Source: Sphingomonas sp. IBVSS2
GTDB taxonomy: Bacteria; Pseudomonadota; Alphaproteobacteria; Sphingomonadales; Sphingomonadaceae
Length of the DNA stretch: 64,000 bases
NCBI RefSeq assembly: GCF_002127225.1
Contig: NZ_NFUR01000002.1
Location: 372,001-436,000 of the forward strand
Reading direction: 5' to 3'
Shown: positions 17,947 through 26,296 of the stretch, piece by piece
Numbering within the stretch: position 1 is the stretch's first letter
Layout: every line of letters begins with the position of its first letter
Program-made: the position numbers and the translations under genes
The notes under the pieces: model-generated
What the model saw: the letters and a program-made list of their open reading frames with translations, nothing else
Database searches by the model: none
Told to the model about the DNA's origin: nothing

Positions 17947-18800
17947 AGCTCGCGCTGGGAACGGTTCAGTTCGGGCTCGATTACGGCGTCACGGGCAATG
18001 GGCAGGTTTCCGCCGGAGAAGTTCACCGCATCCTTGCGGAGGCCCGCGCGAGTGGGATCGATACGCTCGACACGGCCATTGCCTATGGCACCAGCGAGAC
18101 CGTGCTCGGCGCGGTGGGCGTTGCCGATTGGAACATCATCACCAAGCTGCCGCCCGGGCTTTCGGCGAATGAAGATCCGGCGGCATGGATGTCGGGCGAG
18201 CTGGCGAAGTCATTCTCGCGCCTGGGCGTGGAGCGGGTCGAGGGGTTGCTGCTCCATCGTCCGGAGCAGTTGCTGGAGGCGAACGGCCCCGCGCTCGCGA
18301 CGGCCATGACGCAGGCCAGGGCGAGCGGGCTGGTCGGGCAAATCGGCGTTTCCATCTATTCGCCCGATGAGCTCGATCGAATCTGGCCGATCCTGCGCCC
18401 CGATATCGTGCAATGTCCGTACAGCCTGTTCGATCGGCGCATCGAGACCAGCGGCTGGTTGGCGCGCCTGGCCGACGCCGGTACCCAGGTGCATGCGCGC
18501 TCGTTGTTCCTGCAGGGCCTGCTGCTGGCCGGCGCTGACACGCTGCCGGCCTATTTTGCTCGGTGGAGGCCGCTCTTCGTTCGCCTCCGGCAATGGACGG
18601 CGGAGCAGGGGATCAGCCAGCTTGCAGCGTGCCTGCGCTTCGTATTGGGCAACCCGGCGATCGCACGCGGGGTGGTAGGGGTGGAGACCGCCACGCAGCT
18701 CCGTGAGATCGTGGAAGCGGCCGAGGGCGATTTGCCGCCCCTGCCAGCGAATCTGGCCACGGACGACCTGGATCTTCTCCTGCCTGGACGCTGGACCTGA
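17943..18800 (+). CDS. Aldo/keto reductase of unknown substrate in the pseudaminic acid operon
   Basis: A 285-residue TIM-barrel oxidoreductase. The complete catalytic tetrad is visible: Asp43 and Tyr48 (DTLDTAIAYG), Lys68 (IITKLP) and His105 (LLLHRP). It is therefore probably active with NAD(P)H. The C-terminal segment IARGVVGVETATQLREIVEA is the usual cofactor-binding end. No step of the known pseudaminic acid pathway needs such an enzyme. Its placement between pseC and the Gfo/Idh-aminotransferase pair suggests a modification of the nonulosonate or a precursor sugar, which is inference. Confidence 0.88.
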   Translation: MKLALGTVQFGLDYGVTGNGQVSAGEVHRILAEARASGIDTLDTAIAYGTSETVLGAVGVADWNIITKLPPGLSANEDPAAWMSGELAKSFSRLGVERVEGLLLHRPEQLLEANGPALATAMTQARASGLVGQIGVSIYSPDELDRIWPILRPDIVQCPYSLFDRRIETSGWLARLADAGTQVHARSLFLQGLLLAGADTLPAYFARWRPLFVRLRQWTAEQGISQLAACLRFVLGNPAIARGVVGVETATQLREIVEAAEGDLPPLPANLATDDLDLLLPGRWT

Positions 18801-18803
18801 GCC

Positions 18804-19712
18804 ATGCGGGATGACGCGGCGCTGCTACGGCTCGGCATCATCGGCATGAGCGAAGGCAATGGCCACCCATTCTCCTGGGCGGCGATCATCAACGGCTATG
18901 ATGTTGCCGCGATGGCGAGCTGCCCATTCCCGGGCATTCCCCAATATCTGGGCGAGCGCGTCTATCCCGACGACTTCATCTCCGGCGCGCGGGTAACGCA
19001 TGTCTGGACGCAGGATCCGCTGCTTTCGCGCCATATCGCCGATGCCAGCCTGATCGAGACGATCGTGGAGCGTCCCGAGGACATGGTGGGTGCCGTCGAT
19101 GCCGTGCTGCTCGCGCGGGACGATGCGGGCAATCACCATCGCTTCGCCGAGCCGTTCCTGCGCGCGGGCATTCCAATCTATATCGACAAGCCGCTGGCGC
19201 TGGCGCGCGCCAAGGCGGAGGCGCTTATCGGCATGGCCGCGAGCGACCGGCACCTGTTTTCCTGCACGGCACTGCGCTACGCCGCTGAGTTGGCGCCCAC
19301 CGCCGAGCAGCTTGCGCGGATCGGCCGGGTGCGGATGATCGACGCCTGGGTCCCGAAATATTGGGACACCTATGCAGTTCACGCGATCGAACCGGTGTTG
19401 CAGGCATTCCCCGCTCTTTCGAAGGCGCGGAAGCACGACCTCATCATATCCCAGGGGATCCACCAGTTGAGCCTCGTCGCCGAGAATGGAATGGTCGGCA
19501 GGTTCACCAGCACGGGCGATGGGCTTTCGCCGATCGGATACCGGATTCTGGGCGATTCCGGATATGCGGATCTGGTTTTTCGCGATTCCTTTTCTGCGTT
19601 CAAGGCTGCCTTGATCCGCTTCCTTGCGGTGGTAAGAGGACAGGCGACGAATATCGACCGCCAGGAAACGCTGGATGTGGTCGAAATCATTCAGTTGGGA
19701 AGGCGATCGTAA
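18804..19712 (+). CDS. Gfo/Idh/MocA-family oxidoreductase in the pseudaminic acid operon
   Basis: A 302-residue NAD(P)-dependent oxidoreductase. The N-terminal Rossmann segment is unusual: LGIIGMSEGNGHPFSW replaces the more common GxGxxG. The family motif appears as IDKPLALA (normally EKP), and a conserved-type histidine lies in TYAVHAIEP. The GMSEGNGHPFSW start resembles a subgroup found in polysaccharide clusters. Enzymes of this superfamily, such as WlbA and WbpB, oxidise a sugar hydroxyl to a ketone that a partner aminotransferase then aminates. An aminotransferase gene starts 3 bases after this stop, so the same pairing is plausible here. The substrate is unknown. Confidence 0.85.
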   Translation: MRDDAALLRLGIIGMSEGNGHPFSWAAIINGYDVAAMASCPFPGIPQYLGERVYPDDFISGARVTHVWTQDPLLSRHIADASLIETIVERPEDMVGAVDAVLLARDDAGNHHRFAEPFLRAGIPIYIDKPLALARAKAEALIGMAASDRHLFSCTALRYAAELAPTAEQLARIGRVRMIDAWVPKYWDTYAVHAIEPVLQAFPALSKARKHDLIISQGIHQLSLVAENGMVGRFTSTGDGLSPIGYRILGDSGYADLVFRDSFSAFKAALIRFLAVVRGQATNIDRQETLDVVEIIQLGRRS

Positions 19713-19715
19713 ACA

Positions 19716-21044
19716 ATGAGCAGGAATTCATTCAGCTTCGAAAGATCGCATCAGCTCATTTCGCAATTGCATGAACTGGTTCCTGGTGGTGGCCATACTT
19801 ATAGTAAGGGGCTGGATCAGTTTCCCTATAATTCTCCGCAGCTGATAGAATCGGCAAAGGGTGCCTTTTGTACTGATGTGGATGGCAATCGTTTTCTCGA
19901 TTGGGCAATGGGCAATCGGGTCTTCATTCTTGGTCATGGTGACGAGGATGTGAACGATGCCGTAAAGGCTGCCATCGATGAAGGCGTGAACTATACGCGG
20001 CCCGGATTGCTGGAACTCGAGGTCGCGGAGTATCTGCTCGGTCTCCATCCCTGGGCGGGGATGGTCAAATTCGGCAAGAATGGTTCGGACGTCACCACCG
20101 CGGCGATCAAGCTGGCGCGCGCCGCGACGGGCCGCAAGCTGGTCGCGGTTTGCGGGGATCATCCCTTCTTTTCGACCCATGACTGGTTCATCGGTTCCAC
20201 CAATATGGATGCGGGCGTTCCGGCCGAGGAAAGCGGGTGGACGGTCAAGTTCCGCTACAACGACATTGCGTCGGTCGAAGACCTGTTCGCCCGGTATCCC
20301 GGCCAGATCGCCGCGCTGATCCTCGAGCCGGTGAAGAACGACGAGCCGGTGGACGATTTCCTCCAGCGGCTTCGCGATGTCACCAAGCGCGAAGGGACGG
20401 TGCTCGTGTTCGACGAGATGATTGCCGCGATGCGTTTCCATCCGCTCGGGGCCCATCATCTCTACGGAGTGCAGCCGGATCTCGCGACCTACGGCAAGGC
20501 GGTCTCCAACGGCTTCAGCTTCTCGTTCCTGATCGGTGACAGGGAACTGATGAAGCTGGGCGGGCTGCAGCATGACCAGCCGCGCGTTTTCCTGCTGTCG
20601 CAGACCCATGCTTCGGAGACGGTGGGACTGGCAGCCTGCCTGGCGACGATGCGGAAATGCATAGCCGAGGACGTCTCCGCACATGTGTGGCGGCTCGGGA
20701 AACAGATGAAGGAGGGGTTCCGGGCGCTCGCCGGCTCAGTCGGCGTGTCGGATCACGTGCGGATTATTGGTTTCGATTGCAATCCCCAGATCCTGTGCAC
20801 CAAGGCGGACGGCACCTATTGGCCCGAATTGCACACGAGCTTCCACGAGGAAGTGGTGGCCAATGGCGTGCTGATTCCCTGGATCTCGATCACGGCAGCG
20901 CACGGCCAGGCGGAGCTCGACCAGACCTTCGACGCGCTGCGTGCCGGGATGGAGAAGGTGGAACGCGTTCTCGGCAGCAGCGCGGACGTCGTCTCGACCT
21001 ATCAGGGCGACGCCGTGAAGCCGGTCTTCCGCAAGTACAACTGA
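19716..21044 (+). CDS. Class III aminotransferase (glutamate-1-semialdehyde aminomutase-like)
   Basis: A 442-residue fold-type I PLP enzyme of class III. The N-terminus LHELVPGGGHTYSKGLDQFP matches GSA-aminomutase-like enzymes in nonulosonate and spore-coat polysaccharide clusters. The DE pair that binds PLP is in VFDEMIAAMRFHPLGAHH, and the Schiff-base lysine is Lys261 (TYGKAVSNGF). It is not the chromosomal hemL: the sequence diverges and the context is sugar biosynthesis. The first 250 bases are visibly poorer in G+C than the rest of the operon. With the preceding oxidoreductase it could install an amino group on a nonulosonate carbon (inference). Confidence 0.88.
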   Translation: MSRNSFSFERSHQLISQLHELVPGGGHTYSKGLDQFPYNSPQLIESAKGAFCTDVDGNRFLDWAMGNRVFILGHGDEDVNDAVKAAIDEGVNYTRPGLLELEVAEYLLGLHPWAGMVKFGKNGSDVTTAAIKLARAATGRKLVAVCGDHPFFSTHDWFIGSTNMDAGVPAEESGWTVKFRYNDIASVEDLFARYPGQIAALILEPVKNDEPVDDFLQRLRDVTKREGTVLVFDEMIAAMRFHPLGAHHLYGVQPDLATYGKAVSNGFSFSFLIGDRELMKLGGLQHDQPRVFLLSQTHASETVGLAACLATMRKCIAEDVSAHVWRLGKQMKEGFRALAGSVGVSDHVRIIGFDCNPQILCTKADGTYWPELHTSFHEEVVANGVLIPWISITAAHGQAELDQTFDALRAGMEKVERVLGSSADVVSTYQGDAVKPVFRKYN

Positions 21045-21066
21045 TCCTGACTTGCCGGAGATCGCG

Positions 21067-21783
21067 ATGCAGTGTTTCGTTCAGGCGCGCATGGGCTCGA
21101 GCCGCTTGCCGGGCAAGGTGCTGATGGAAGCGGCAGGCAAGCCGTTGCTCACGCATCTGTTCGAGCGGCTCCGCCGCGCCGAGCTGCTCGATGCGGTCTA
21201 TGTCATCACCAGCGCATTGCCTCAGGACGATCCGATCGCGGAATGGGCCGTCGCCAACGGGGTCGAGAGCTATCGCGGCAGCGAGCATGACGTGCTCGAT
21301 CGCTATTATCGGGCGGCGCAGCGGTTCGGAGCAGACCATGTCGTGCGCGTCACCGCCGATTGTCCGATCATCGATCCCGCGATCGTGGACAATGCGGTTC
21401 GGCTAGCACGGCAGGAGGCAGGCAGTTTCGATCTGCTGACCAACCGCCACCCCATTACCTTCCCGGATGGCATGGACGTCGATGTGATACCGTTCGCGTC
21501 GCTGGAGCGCGCGTGGCACGAAGCGCGGACGAGTTTCCAGCGGGAGCATGTGATCCCCTTCTTTTGGGAAGAAGGGCAGCGGGTGCGCAATTTCGAATCG
21601 GCGATCAACTATTTCCGCACGCACCGCTGGACGCTCGACTATCGGGAGGACTATCACCTCCTCAAGGCCATCATAGAAGCATTTCCTGGCCGGGAAGACA
21701 GTTTCACGCTGCAGGATGCGCTCGATCTGGTTGCGGCGAACCCGGCAATTCCGGCGATCAATGCGATGCACCTGCCCGGCTGA
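21067..21783 (+). CDS. pseF: Pseudaminic acid cytidylyltransferase (SpsF/PseF-like)
   Basis: A 238-residue nucleotidyltransferase activating the nonulosonate as its CMP form. The N-terminal nucleotide-binding motif is VQARMGSSRLPGKVL, characteristic of the SpsF branch of acylneuraminate cytidylyltransferases, followed by VRVTADCPIIDP. The ATG at 21067 is preferred to a TTG at 21052 because GGAG lies 6 bases before it and it leads directly into the conserved strand. Classical PseF and SpsF differ somewhat, so the substrate is assigned from the complete Pse gene set around it. Confidence 0.85.
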   Translation: MQCFVQARMGSSRLPGKVLMEAAGKPLLTHLFERLRRAELLDAVYVITSALPQDDPIAEWAVANGVESYRGSEHDVLDRYYRAAQRFGADHVVRVTADCPIIDPAIVDNAVRLARQEAGSFDLLTNRHPITFPDGMDVDVIPFASLERAWHEARTSFQREHVIPFFWEEGQRVRNFESAINYFRTHRWTLDYREDYHLLKAIIEAFPGREDSFTLQDALDLVAANPAIPAINAMHLPG

Positions 21784-21798
21784 ATCGGAACTACCGTC

Positions 21799-22317
21799 AT
21801 GGGCGAGAACAAGGCGATGACTGCAACGGTGCGCCCGATGCGCGAGGAGGATCGCGCGCGCGTACTTCTCTGGCGCAATGCCCCAGAGGTCCGTCGCTAC
21901 ATGTACGATCAGGACGAGATCGGTCTCGATCAGCATCGTCGTTGGTTCGCCGCGGTTGAGGCGGATGCGAAGCGCCACGCGCTGATTGCCGAGACGCTCG
22001 CGGGGCCGATCGGCTTCGTCAACATCGCCGAGCTTCATCCCGGCGTGGCGAGCTGGGGCTTCTATGTCGTGCCCGGATCGCCGCAAGGCACGGGAGCCTT
22101 GCTGGGCGATGCCGCGCTGCGCCATGCCTTCGACGTGCTGCGGCTGCACAAGCTCTGCGGAGAGGCGCTCGCCTGTAATGAACGGTCCGTGCGGTTCCAC
22201 GCGCGCCTGGGGTTCCGCGATGAAGGAACCCTGCGTGCGCACCGTCTGGTAGATGGCGTCTATCGGGATGTTCGCTGCTTCGGCCTGCTCGCCGAAGAGT
22301 GGCGCGCAAGGCAATGA
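21799..22317 (+). CDS. pseH: GNAT N-acetyltransferase, probable PseH
   Basis: A 172-residue GNAT-fold protein. Family features are the N-terminal VRPMREEDRARVLLWRNAPEVRRYMYDQ, typical of PseH-like sugar N-acetyltransferases, and the acetyl-CoA pyrophosphate loop around SPQGTGALLGDAAL. A C-terminal helix carries CNERSVRFHARLGFRDEG. PseH acetylates the 4-amino group of the PseC product using acetyl-CoA. Alternative starts at 21799 and 21817 cannot be separated; the first is given. It sits 15 bases after pseF and shortly before pseG, in pathway context. Confidence 0.9.
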   Translation: MGENKAMTATVRPMREEDRARVLLWRNAPEVRRYMYDQDEIGLDQHRRWFAAVEADAKRHALIAETLAGPIGFVNIAELHPGVASWGFYVVPGSPQGTGALLGDAALRHAFDVLRLHKLCGEALACNERSVRFHARLGFRDEGTLRAHRLVDGVYRDVRCFGLLAEEWRARQ

Positions 22318-22327
22318 GAGATTGACG

Positions 22328-23431
22328 GTGTCGAAAGTCGCAATCCGCGTCGATGCGTCGATCGCGATCGGAACCGGGCACGTGATGCGCTGCCTCACGC
22401 TTGCCAGGGCGCTGGCGGACCAGGGGGCGGATGTCCACTTCATTTCGAAAGATCATGCCGGCAACCTCAACGCCTATGTCCGGGCCGCCGGGTTCCCGGT
22501 CCTGGAGATCCATGCCGAGGGCGGGGCGGCGGCGGTTTCTCCTGCCGATCCCCCGCATGCGGGGTGGCTCGGCGGCACTTGGGAAGCGGATGCCGGGCAG
22601 ACCGCGAGCCATGTCGCCGCCCTTGGTATCGATTTGCTGGTGGTCGACCATTATGCGCTCGATGCGCGATGGGAAGCCGGGGTCGGCATCGTTCCCGAGC
22701 GGATCGTGGTCGTCGACGACCTGGCTGACCGCGCCCATAGCTGCGCGATGATCGTCGATGCCAATCTCGGCCGGCGGCCGACCGACTACGCTGCCGTGGC
22801 GCGGCCTGGGACCGTGGTGCTGGCCGGCGCGGAATATGCACTACTACGTGCCGAATTTGCCGCCGCCCGCGAAAGCAGCCTTGTCCGGCGGGAAGATTCG
22901 TCGTTGCGCCGCATTCTGGTGGCAATGGGGGGCGTTGATGCATTCAACGCGACGACGCGGGTGCTCGATGCGCTCGATGCCTCCACGCTGCCCGACACCT
23001 GTTCGGTCACGATCGTTCTCGGCTCCAGGGCGCCCTGGCTGGATGCGGTGCGGAAGGCCGCGGCGGGAATGCGCGGATCGGCCGAGGTGCTGGTCGATGT
23101 GACCGATATGGCCGAGCTGATGGCGAGCAGCGACCTGGCGATCGGAGGTGCGGGCGTGACGGCCTGGGAGCGTTGCTGCCTGGGGCTGCCGACGCTCATC
23201 GTCACGATTGCGGAGAATCAGGTTGCCGGCGCGAAAGCGTTGGCGGATGCCGGCGCCGCGGGCCTGGTCGGTGGCGTGGAGGACGTCGTGTCGCGCCTCG
23301 GGGCCTTGGTCGAGGATGCCGCGCGACCGGGGGCGTTGGCCGCGATGAGCCGGGCGGCAAGCGCCGTCACCGACGGCAAGGGAGTCGATCGGGTGGTCGC
23401 GCATATCCAGGGGCTGTGCCGGGCGGGGTGA
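22328..23431 (+). CDS. pseG: UDP-2,4-diacetamido-2,4,6-trideoxy-beta-L-altropyranose hydrolase
   Basis: A 367-residue GT-B fold hydrolase that removes UDP before condensation with phosphoenolpyruvate. The likely catalytic His18 lies in IAIGTGHVMRC. The UDP-binding half contains LAIGGAGVTAWERCCLGLP, a hallmark of PseG. The GTG at 22328 is preferred because a GAGAG stretch lies about 8 bases upstream and the protein then begins at the first strand; a TTG at 22322 is possible. It is the last gene of the plus-strand run. Its stop codon is inside a 9-bp hairpin that faces the convergent pseI. Confidence 0.93.
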   Translation: MSKVAIRVDASIAIGTGHVMRCLTLARALADQGADVHFISKDHAGNLNAYVRAAGFPVLEIHAEGGAAAVSPADPPHAGWLGGTWEADAGQTASHVAALGIDLLVVDHYALDARWEAGVGIVPERIVVVDDLADRAHSCAMIVDANLGRRPTDYAAVARPGTVVLAGAEYALLRAEFAAARESSLVRREDSSLRRILVAMGGVDAFNATTRVLDALDASTLPDTCSVTIVLGSRAPWLDAVRKAAAGMRGSAEVLVDVTDMAELMASSDLAIGGAGVTAWERCCLGLPTLIVTIAENQVAGAKALADAGAAGLVGGVEDVVSRLGALVEDAARPGALAAMSRAASAVTDGKGVDRVVAHIQGLCRAG

Positions 23432-23440
23432 CCGCCCGGC
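23418..23440. terminator. Hairpin between convergent pseG and pseI
   Basis: A perfect 9-bp GC-rich stem (23418-23426 with 23432-23440) and a 5-base loop overlap the pseG stop codon and lie just beyond the pseI stop. There is no T-tract on either side, so termination is suggested by position and stem strength only. It could serve both strands. Confidence 0.5.
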
Positions 23441-23449
23441 GGCGGCCCG

Positions 23450-24496
23450 CTAGTCCGCGAACAGATCCCAGCTGGTGGGCGTTCCGCGAGTCACGGCGAC
23501 TTTGAGCCGCTTGCCGACTATGGCGTCGAACTGCGAAGGCGCCAGGCCCATGCCGGGACGGATACGGCGCATGTCCTCCGGCTTCACCGTCGCGCCGGCC
23601 TCGAGGTCATTGATGAAGTAGATGGAACGGCGGAAGATGCGGTTCGCTTCCTCCACCTTCTGCCGCTTGAACTCGCCGGTGCCGAGCGCCGAGAAGGCGC
23701 TTCGGGTGTCGGTGCACAGCCGCGCGAGTTCGTCCGGCTCGAGCGAAAACTCGCTGTCCGGCCCCTTGTCATTGCGATCCAGCGTGAAGTGCTTCTCGAT
23801 GGCACATGCGCCGAGCGCGGTCGCGGCGACCGCCGCGGTGGTGCCCATGGTATGGTCCGACAGGCCCACATGCGTGCCGAAGCGCTCCCGCAATATGTTG
23901 ATCTGCCGCAGATTGGCCTGGTCCATCGGCGCGGGGTAGCTGCTGATGCAGTGAAGAAGCACGAGATCCTTCGCGCCGGCGCCGTGCGCGGCATCGACCG
24001 CTTCCTGTATCTCCTGCTCATTGGCCATGCCGGTCGACATGATCATCGGCTTGCCGGTCGAGGCGACGTAGCGGATCAGCGGCAGGTCGGTGACTTCGAA
24101 CGAGGCAATCTTGTAGGCCGGTGCTCCCAGCTTCTCGAGAAGGTCGACGGCAGTCTCATCGAAGGGCGTCGAGAACACGGTGATTCCCAGCGCGCGTCCG
24201 TGATCGAACATCGCCTGGTGCCACTCATAGGGGGTTTGCGCCCAATTATAGAGATCGTAGAGCTTGTAGCCGTCCCAGAGCCCGCCTTTGATCAGGAACT
24301 CGGGCCGGTCGCTGTCGATCGTCATGGTATCGGCGGTGTAGGTCTGGAGCTTGACCGCGTCGGCCCCGCAGCGCTTGGCGACTTCGATCGACTCCAGCGC
24401 GCGTTCCAGCTTGCCGTTGTGGTTCGCCGAGAGCTCCGCGATGATATAGGGAGGGGCGTCTGGCCCGATTTCGCGTCCGTCGATTGCAAAGCTCAT
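23450..24496 (-). CDS. pseI: Pseudaminic acid synthase
   Basis: A 348-residue NeuB-family enzyme. It condenses the PseG product with phosphoenolpyruvate to give pseudaminic acid. The TIM-barrel domain includes IIAELSANHNGKLE, KLQTYTADTMTI, HCISSYPAP and the metal-site motif EKHFTLDR. A C-terminal SAF/antifreeze-like domain contains DMRRIRPGMGLAP. The ATG at 24496 is chosen because it gives the normal PseI length and has an AGAGGA stretch upstream; the frame continues upstream without homology. This is the only Pse gene on the minus strand, convergent with pseG, so it needs its own promoter. Confidence 0.95.
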   Translation of the reverse strand: MSFAIDGREIGPDAPPYIIAELSANHNGKLERALESIEVAKRCGADAVKLQTYTADTMTIDSDRPEFLIKGGLWDGYKLYDLYNWAQTPYEWHQAMFDHGRALGITVFSTPFDETAVDLLEKLGAPAYKIASFEVTDLPLIRYVASTGKPMIMSTGMANEQEIQEAVDAAHGAGAKDLVLLHCISSYPAPMDQANLRQINILRERFGTHVGLSDHTMGTTAAVAATALGACAIEKHFTLDRNDKGPDSEFSLEPDELARLCTDTRSAFSALGTGEFKRQKVEEANRIFRRSIYFINDLEAGATVKPEDMRRIRPGMGLAPSQFDAIVGKRLKVAVTRGTPTSWDLFAD

Positions 24497-24791
24497 TGTT
24501 TCGATCCTCTTGGACTCCGCGTCGCGCGGGTGTCCCTGCGTATAAACTCCGGCATAGTCCACACTTTTGTCGGACCGGGCGGGCGTGACACTTCGCGATG
24601 CCAAGACATCGGGGCGCGTCGCGCTTTGCATGCGCATGCGCCGAATTTGCTGCTCCCAATAGGAGGCGTCTGCGCATATTGCGAGCAAATGCGGACGAAG
24701 CGGGTGACGATGGCGAAGATGCTGGACGAGGCGGCTCCCGGCAGTCGGGGAGTGGGGGTTGGCGAGGCGCGATTCGGCCGGAGCGCGGCAC
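24497..24791. other. Divergent pseI-wzx intergenic region
   Basis: About 295 bases between two divergent genes. Promoters for pseI (leftward) and wzx (rightward) should lie here. The segment has a short palindromic GCATGCGCATGC stretch near 24629-24640 and AT-richer patches near 24540 and 24690. I could not identify a convincing promoter pair or an RNA element. Confidence 0.35.
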
Positions 24792-26144
24792 ATGCTTGAG
24801 CGAAGCCTCGCCTTCGTCGATGCGCAGATGGCACGGCTTGCCGCGATGCGGAACAGCGTGCTCGCGCTGGCATTCGCCTATGCCGGAAGCGCCGTTCTGC
24901 AGAAGGGCGTGGGGTTCATCCTTTTCCTTTGGCTGGCCCATCAGCTGTCGGTCAGCGACTATGCCCGCTTCGGCTTGCTCTACGCGCTGCAAAGCGGCGT
25001 TTCGGCACTGGCGATGGCGGGGATCGTCGAAACGGCGATCGGAAGGCTGAAGGTCGCGCGCGACCCCGAACGGCAACGACGTCTGCTGGCCGGCGCGAAC
25101 CTCGTCTTCCTCGGCACCGCGACAATGAGTGTCCTGCTGGCGATCGCCGGATTCTCCTGGACGAACGCGTTCGACACACGGGCGCTCCTGGTCGCCGCGG
25201 CGAGCGGCGCGCTGATCGGTTTCTATACGATCCAGTCCCAGCTCTCCCGGATCGTCGAACGCCATCGCGCGGCCCTGTCGGTGGGGCTGGTCGCGCCGCT
25301 GATCGGCCTGTTGGGCGGACTGGCCGGCTATCTGATATTCGGCAGTTCAGTCGGTTTCTTCGTCGGTTCGACGGCCGGGCTCCTGCTCGCACTTCCGCTG
25401 ACCATGCTGACGGCGATCGGCTTCTCGCGGTCCGTGCGGGATGAGGATGTCCGCTACATGGCGGCGCATCTCGCGCCCTACCTGCTGGTAGCGCTGATCG
25501 ACTGGTTTGCCGGTTACGGCAATACCTATCTGGTGAAGATATTCTTCTCGACCGACGTGGTTGCCCGTTTCGTATTTGCCTATACGCTCTCCTCAATCAT
25601 GCACCTGGTGGCGACTTCGCTGAATCAGGCCTGGAATCCGCGGGTTTTCCGCCTGATTCATGATGCTCCATCCCGACAGGTCGAAGTGGAGAATCGTCGC
25701 TTCTATCTTTTGCAGGGCCTGGCGTTGGGTGCGGCGGCGGGAGGGATTCTGGCCCTGCTGCCCTGGGCCCTGCGGATCGGCGGGGCCAGTTTTGCACACT
25801 ATCAGGGCATAGAACGCGAGACGGCGATCCTGTTCCTAGCCTATGTCCTCAACATCCCCTGGTATCACGTCCAGAACTATTATTACGCGCATGCGCGCGG
25901 TGCGCTGCTGATGAAGATCAGCGTCGGTACGAGCATCGTGGGTCTGCTGCTCTGGATCGCTGCGGCGCTCACCCTCGGAGAACTGGGCCCCTATGTCGGT
26001 TTCATGCTGATGATGATCGCGAAGATGGCCGGCGGCGTGTTCTGGGCGCGGCGCGAGTGGAAGGTGGGCCTGCTCTGGCACGGGCCGGCGGCCGGGGTGG
26101 CGCTGCTGGCATTGGGTGAGCTCGTCGGCCTGCTCCTCGCCTGA
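24792..26144 (+). CDS. wzx: Oligosaccharide flippase (Wzx-type, MOP superfamily)
   Basis: A 450-residue protein with about 12 hydrophobic helices and few charged residues between them, the MOP-superfamily pattern. N-terminal helices contain AYAGSAVLQKGVGFILFLWLA followed by SVSDYARFGLLYALQSG, typical of RfbX/Wzx translocases. It would flip the undecaprenyl-linked repeat unit to the periplasm for polymerisation. The ATG at 24792 is preferred over an upstream in-frame start at 24759 because it leads sooner into the first amphipathic helix. It is the only flippase candidate in the window for the Wzy-type polymerases. Confidence 0.87.
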   Translation: MLERSLAFVDAQMARLAAMRNSVLALAFAYAGSAVLQKGVGFILFLWLAHQLSVSDYARFGLLYALQSGVSALAMAGIVETAIGRLKVARDPERQRRLLAGANLVFLGTATMSVLLAIAGFSWTNAFDTRALLVAAASGALIGFYTIQSQLSRIVERHRAALSVGLVAPLIGLLGGLAGYLIFGSSVGFFVGSTAGLLLALPLTMLTAIGFSRSVRDEDVRYMAAHLAPYLLVALIDWFAGYGNTYLVKIFFSTDVVARFVFAYTLSSIMHLVATSLNQAWNPRVFRLIHDAPSRQVEVENRRFYLLQGLALGAAAGGILALLPWALRIGGASFAHYQGIERETAILFLAYVLNIPWYHVQNYYYAHARGALLMKISVGTSIVGLLLWIAAALTLGELGPYVGFMLMMIAKMAGGVFWARREWKVGLLWHGPAAGVALLALGELVGLLLA

Positions 26145-26296
26145 GGCATGGCGATCTTCCCAAATGGAAGAGGCAATGCCGATGTGGCTGGACATAATAC
26201 CGTCTCGACGATAGCAGCTGCCGGACCAGGGGGCTCTAGAGATACACAGGCGCAAGTGCCCGGAAAATCGGATGCTTTGACCATGTTGGCACCTCA

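Noticed and set aside
8458..24496. Legionaminic or sialic acid pathway instead of pseudaminic acid
   Set aside because: PseB has the FlaA1-type Asp-Lys-Tyr triad, and PseC, PseG, PseH and PseI match the UDP-linked pseudaminic route. No LegB/LegC or NeuC-type hydrolysing epimerase is present; the 2-epimerase at 13304 is of the non-hydrolysing WecB type.
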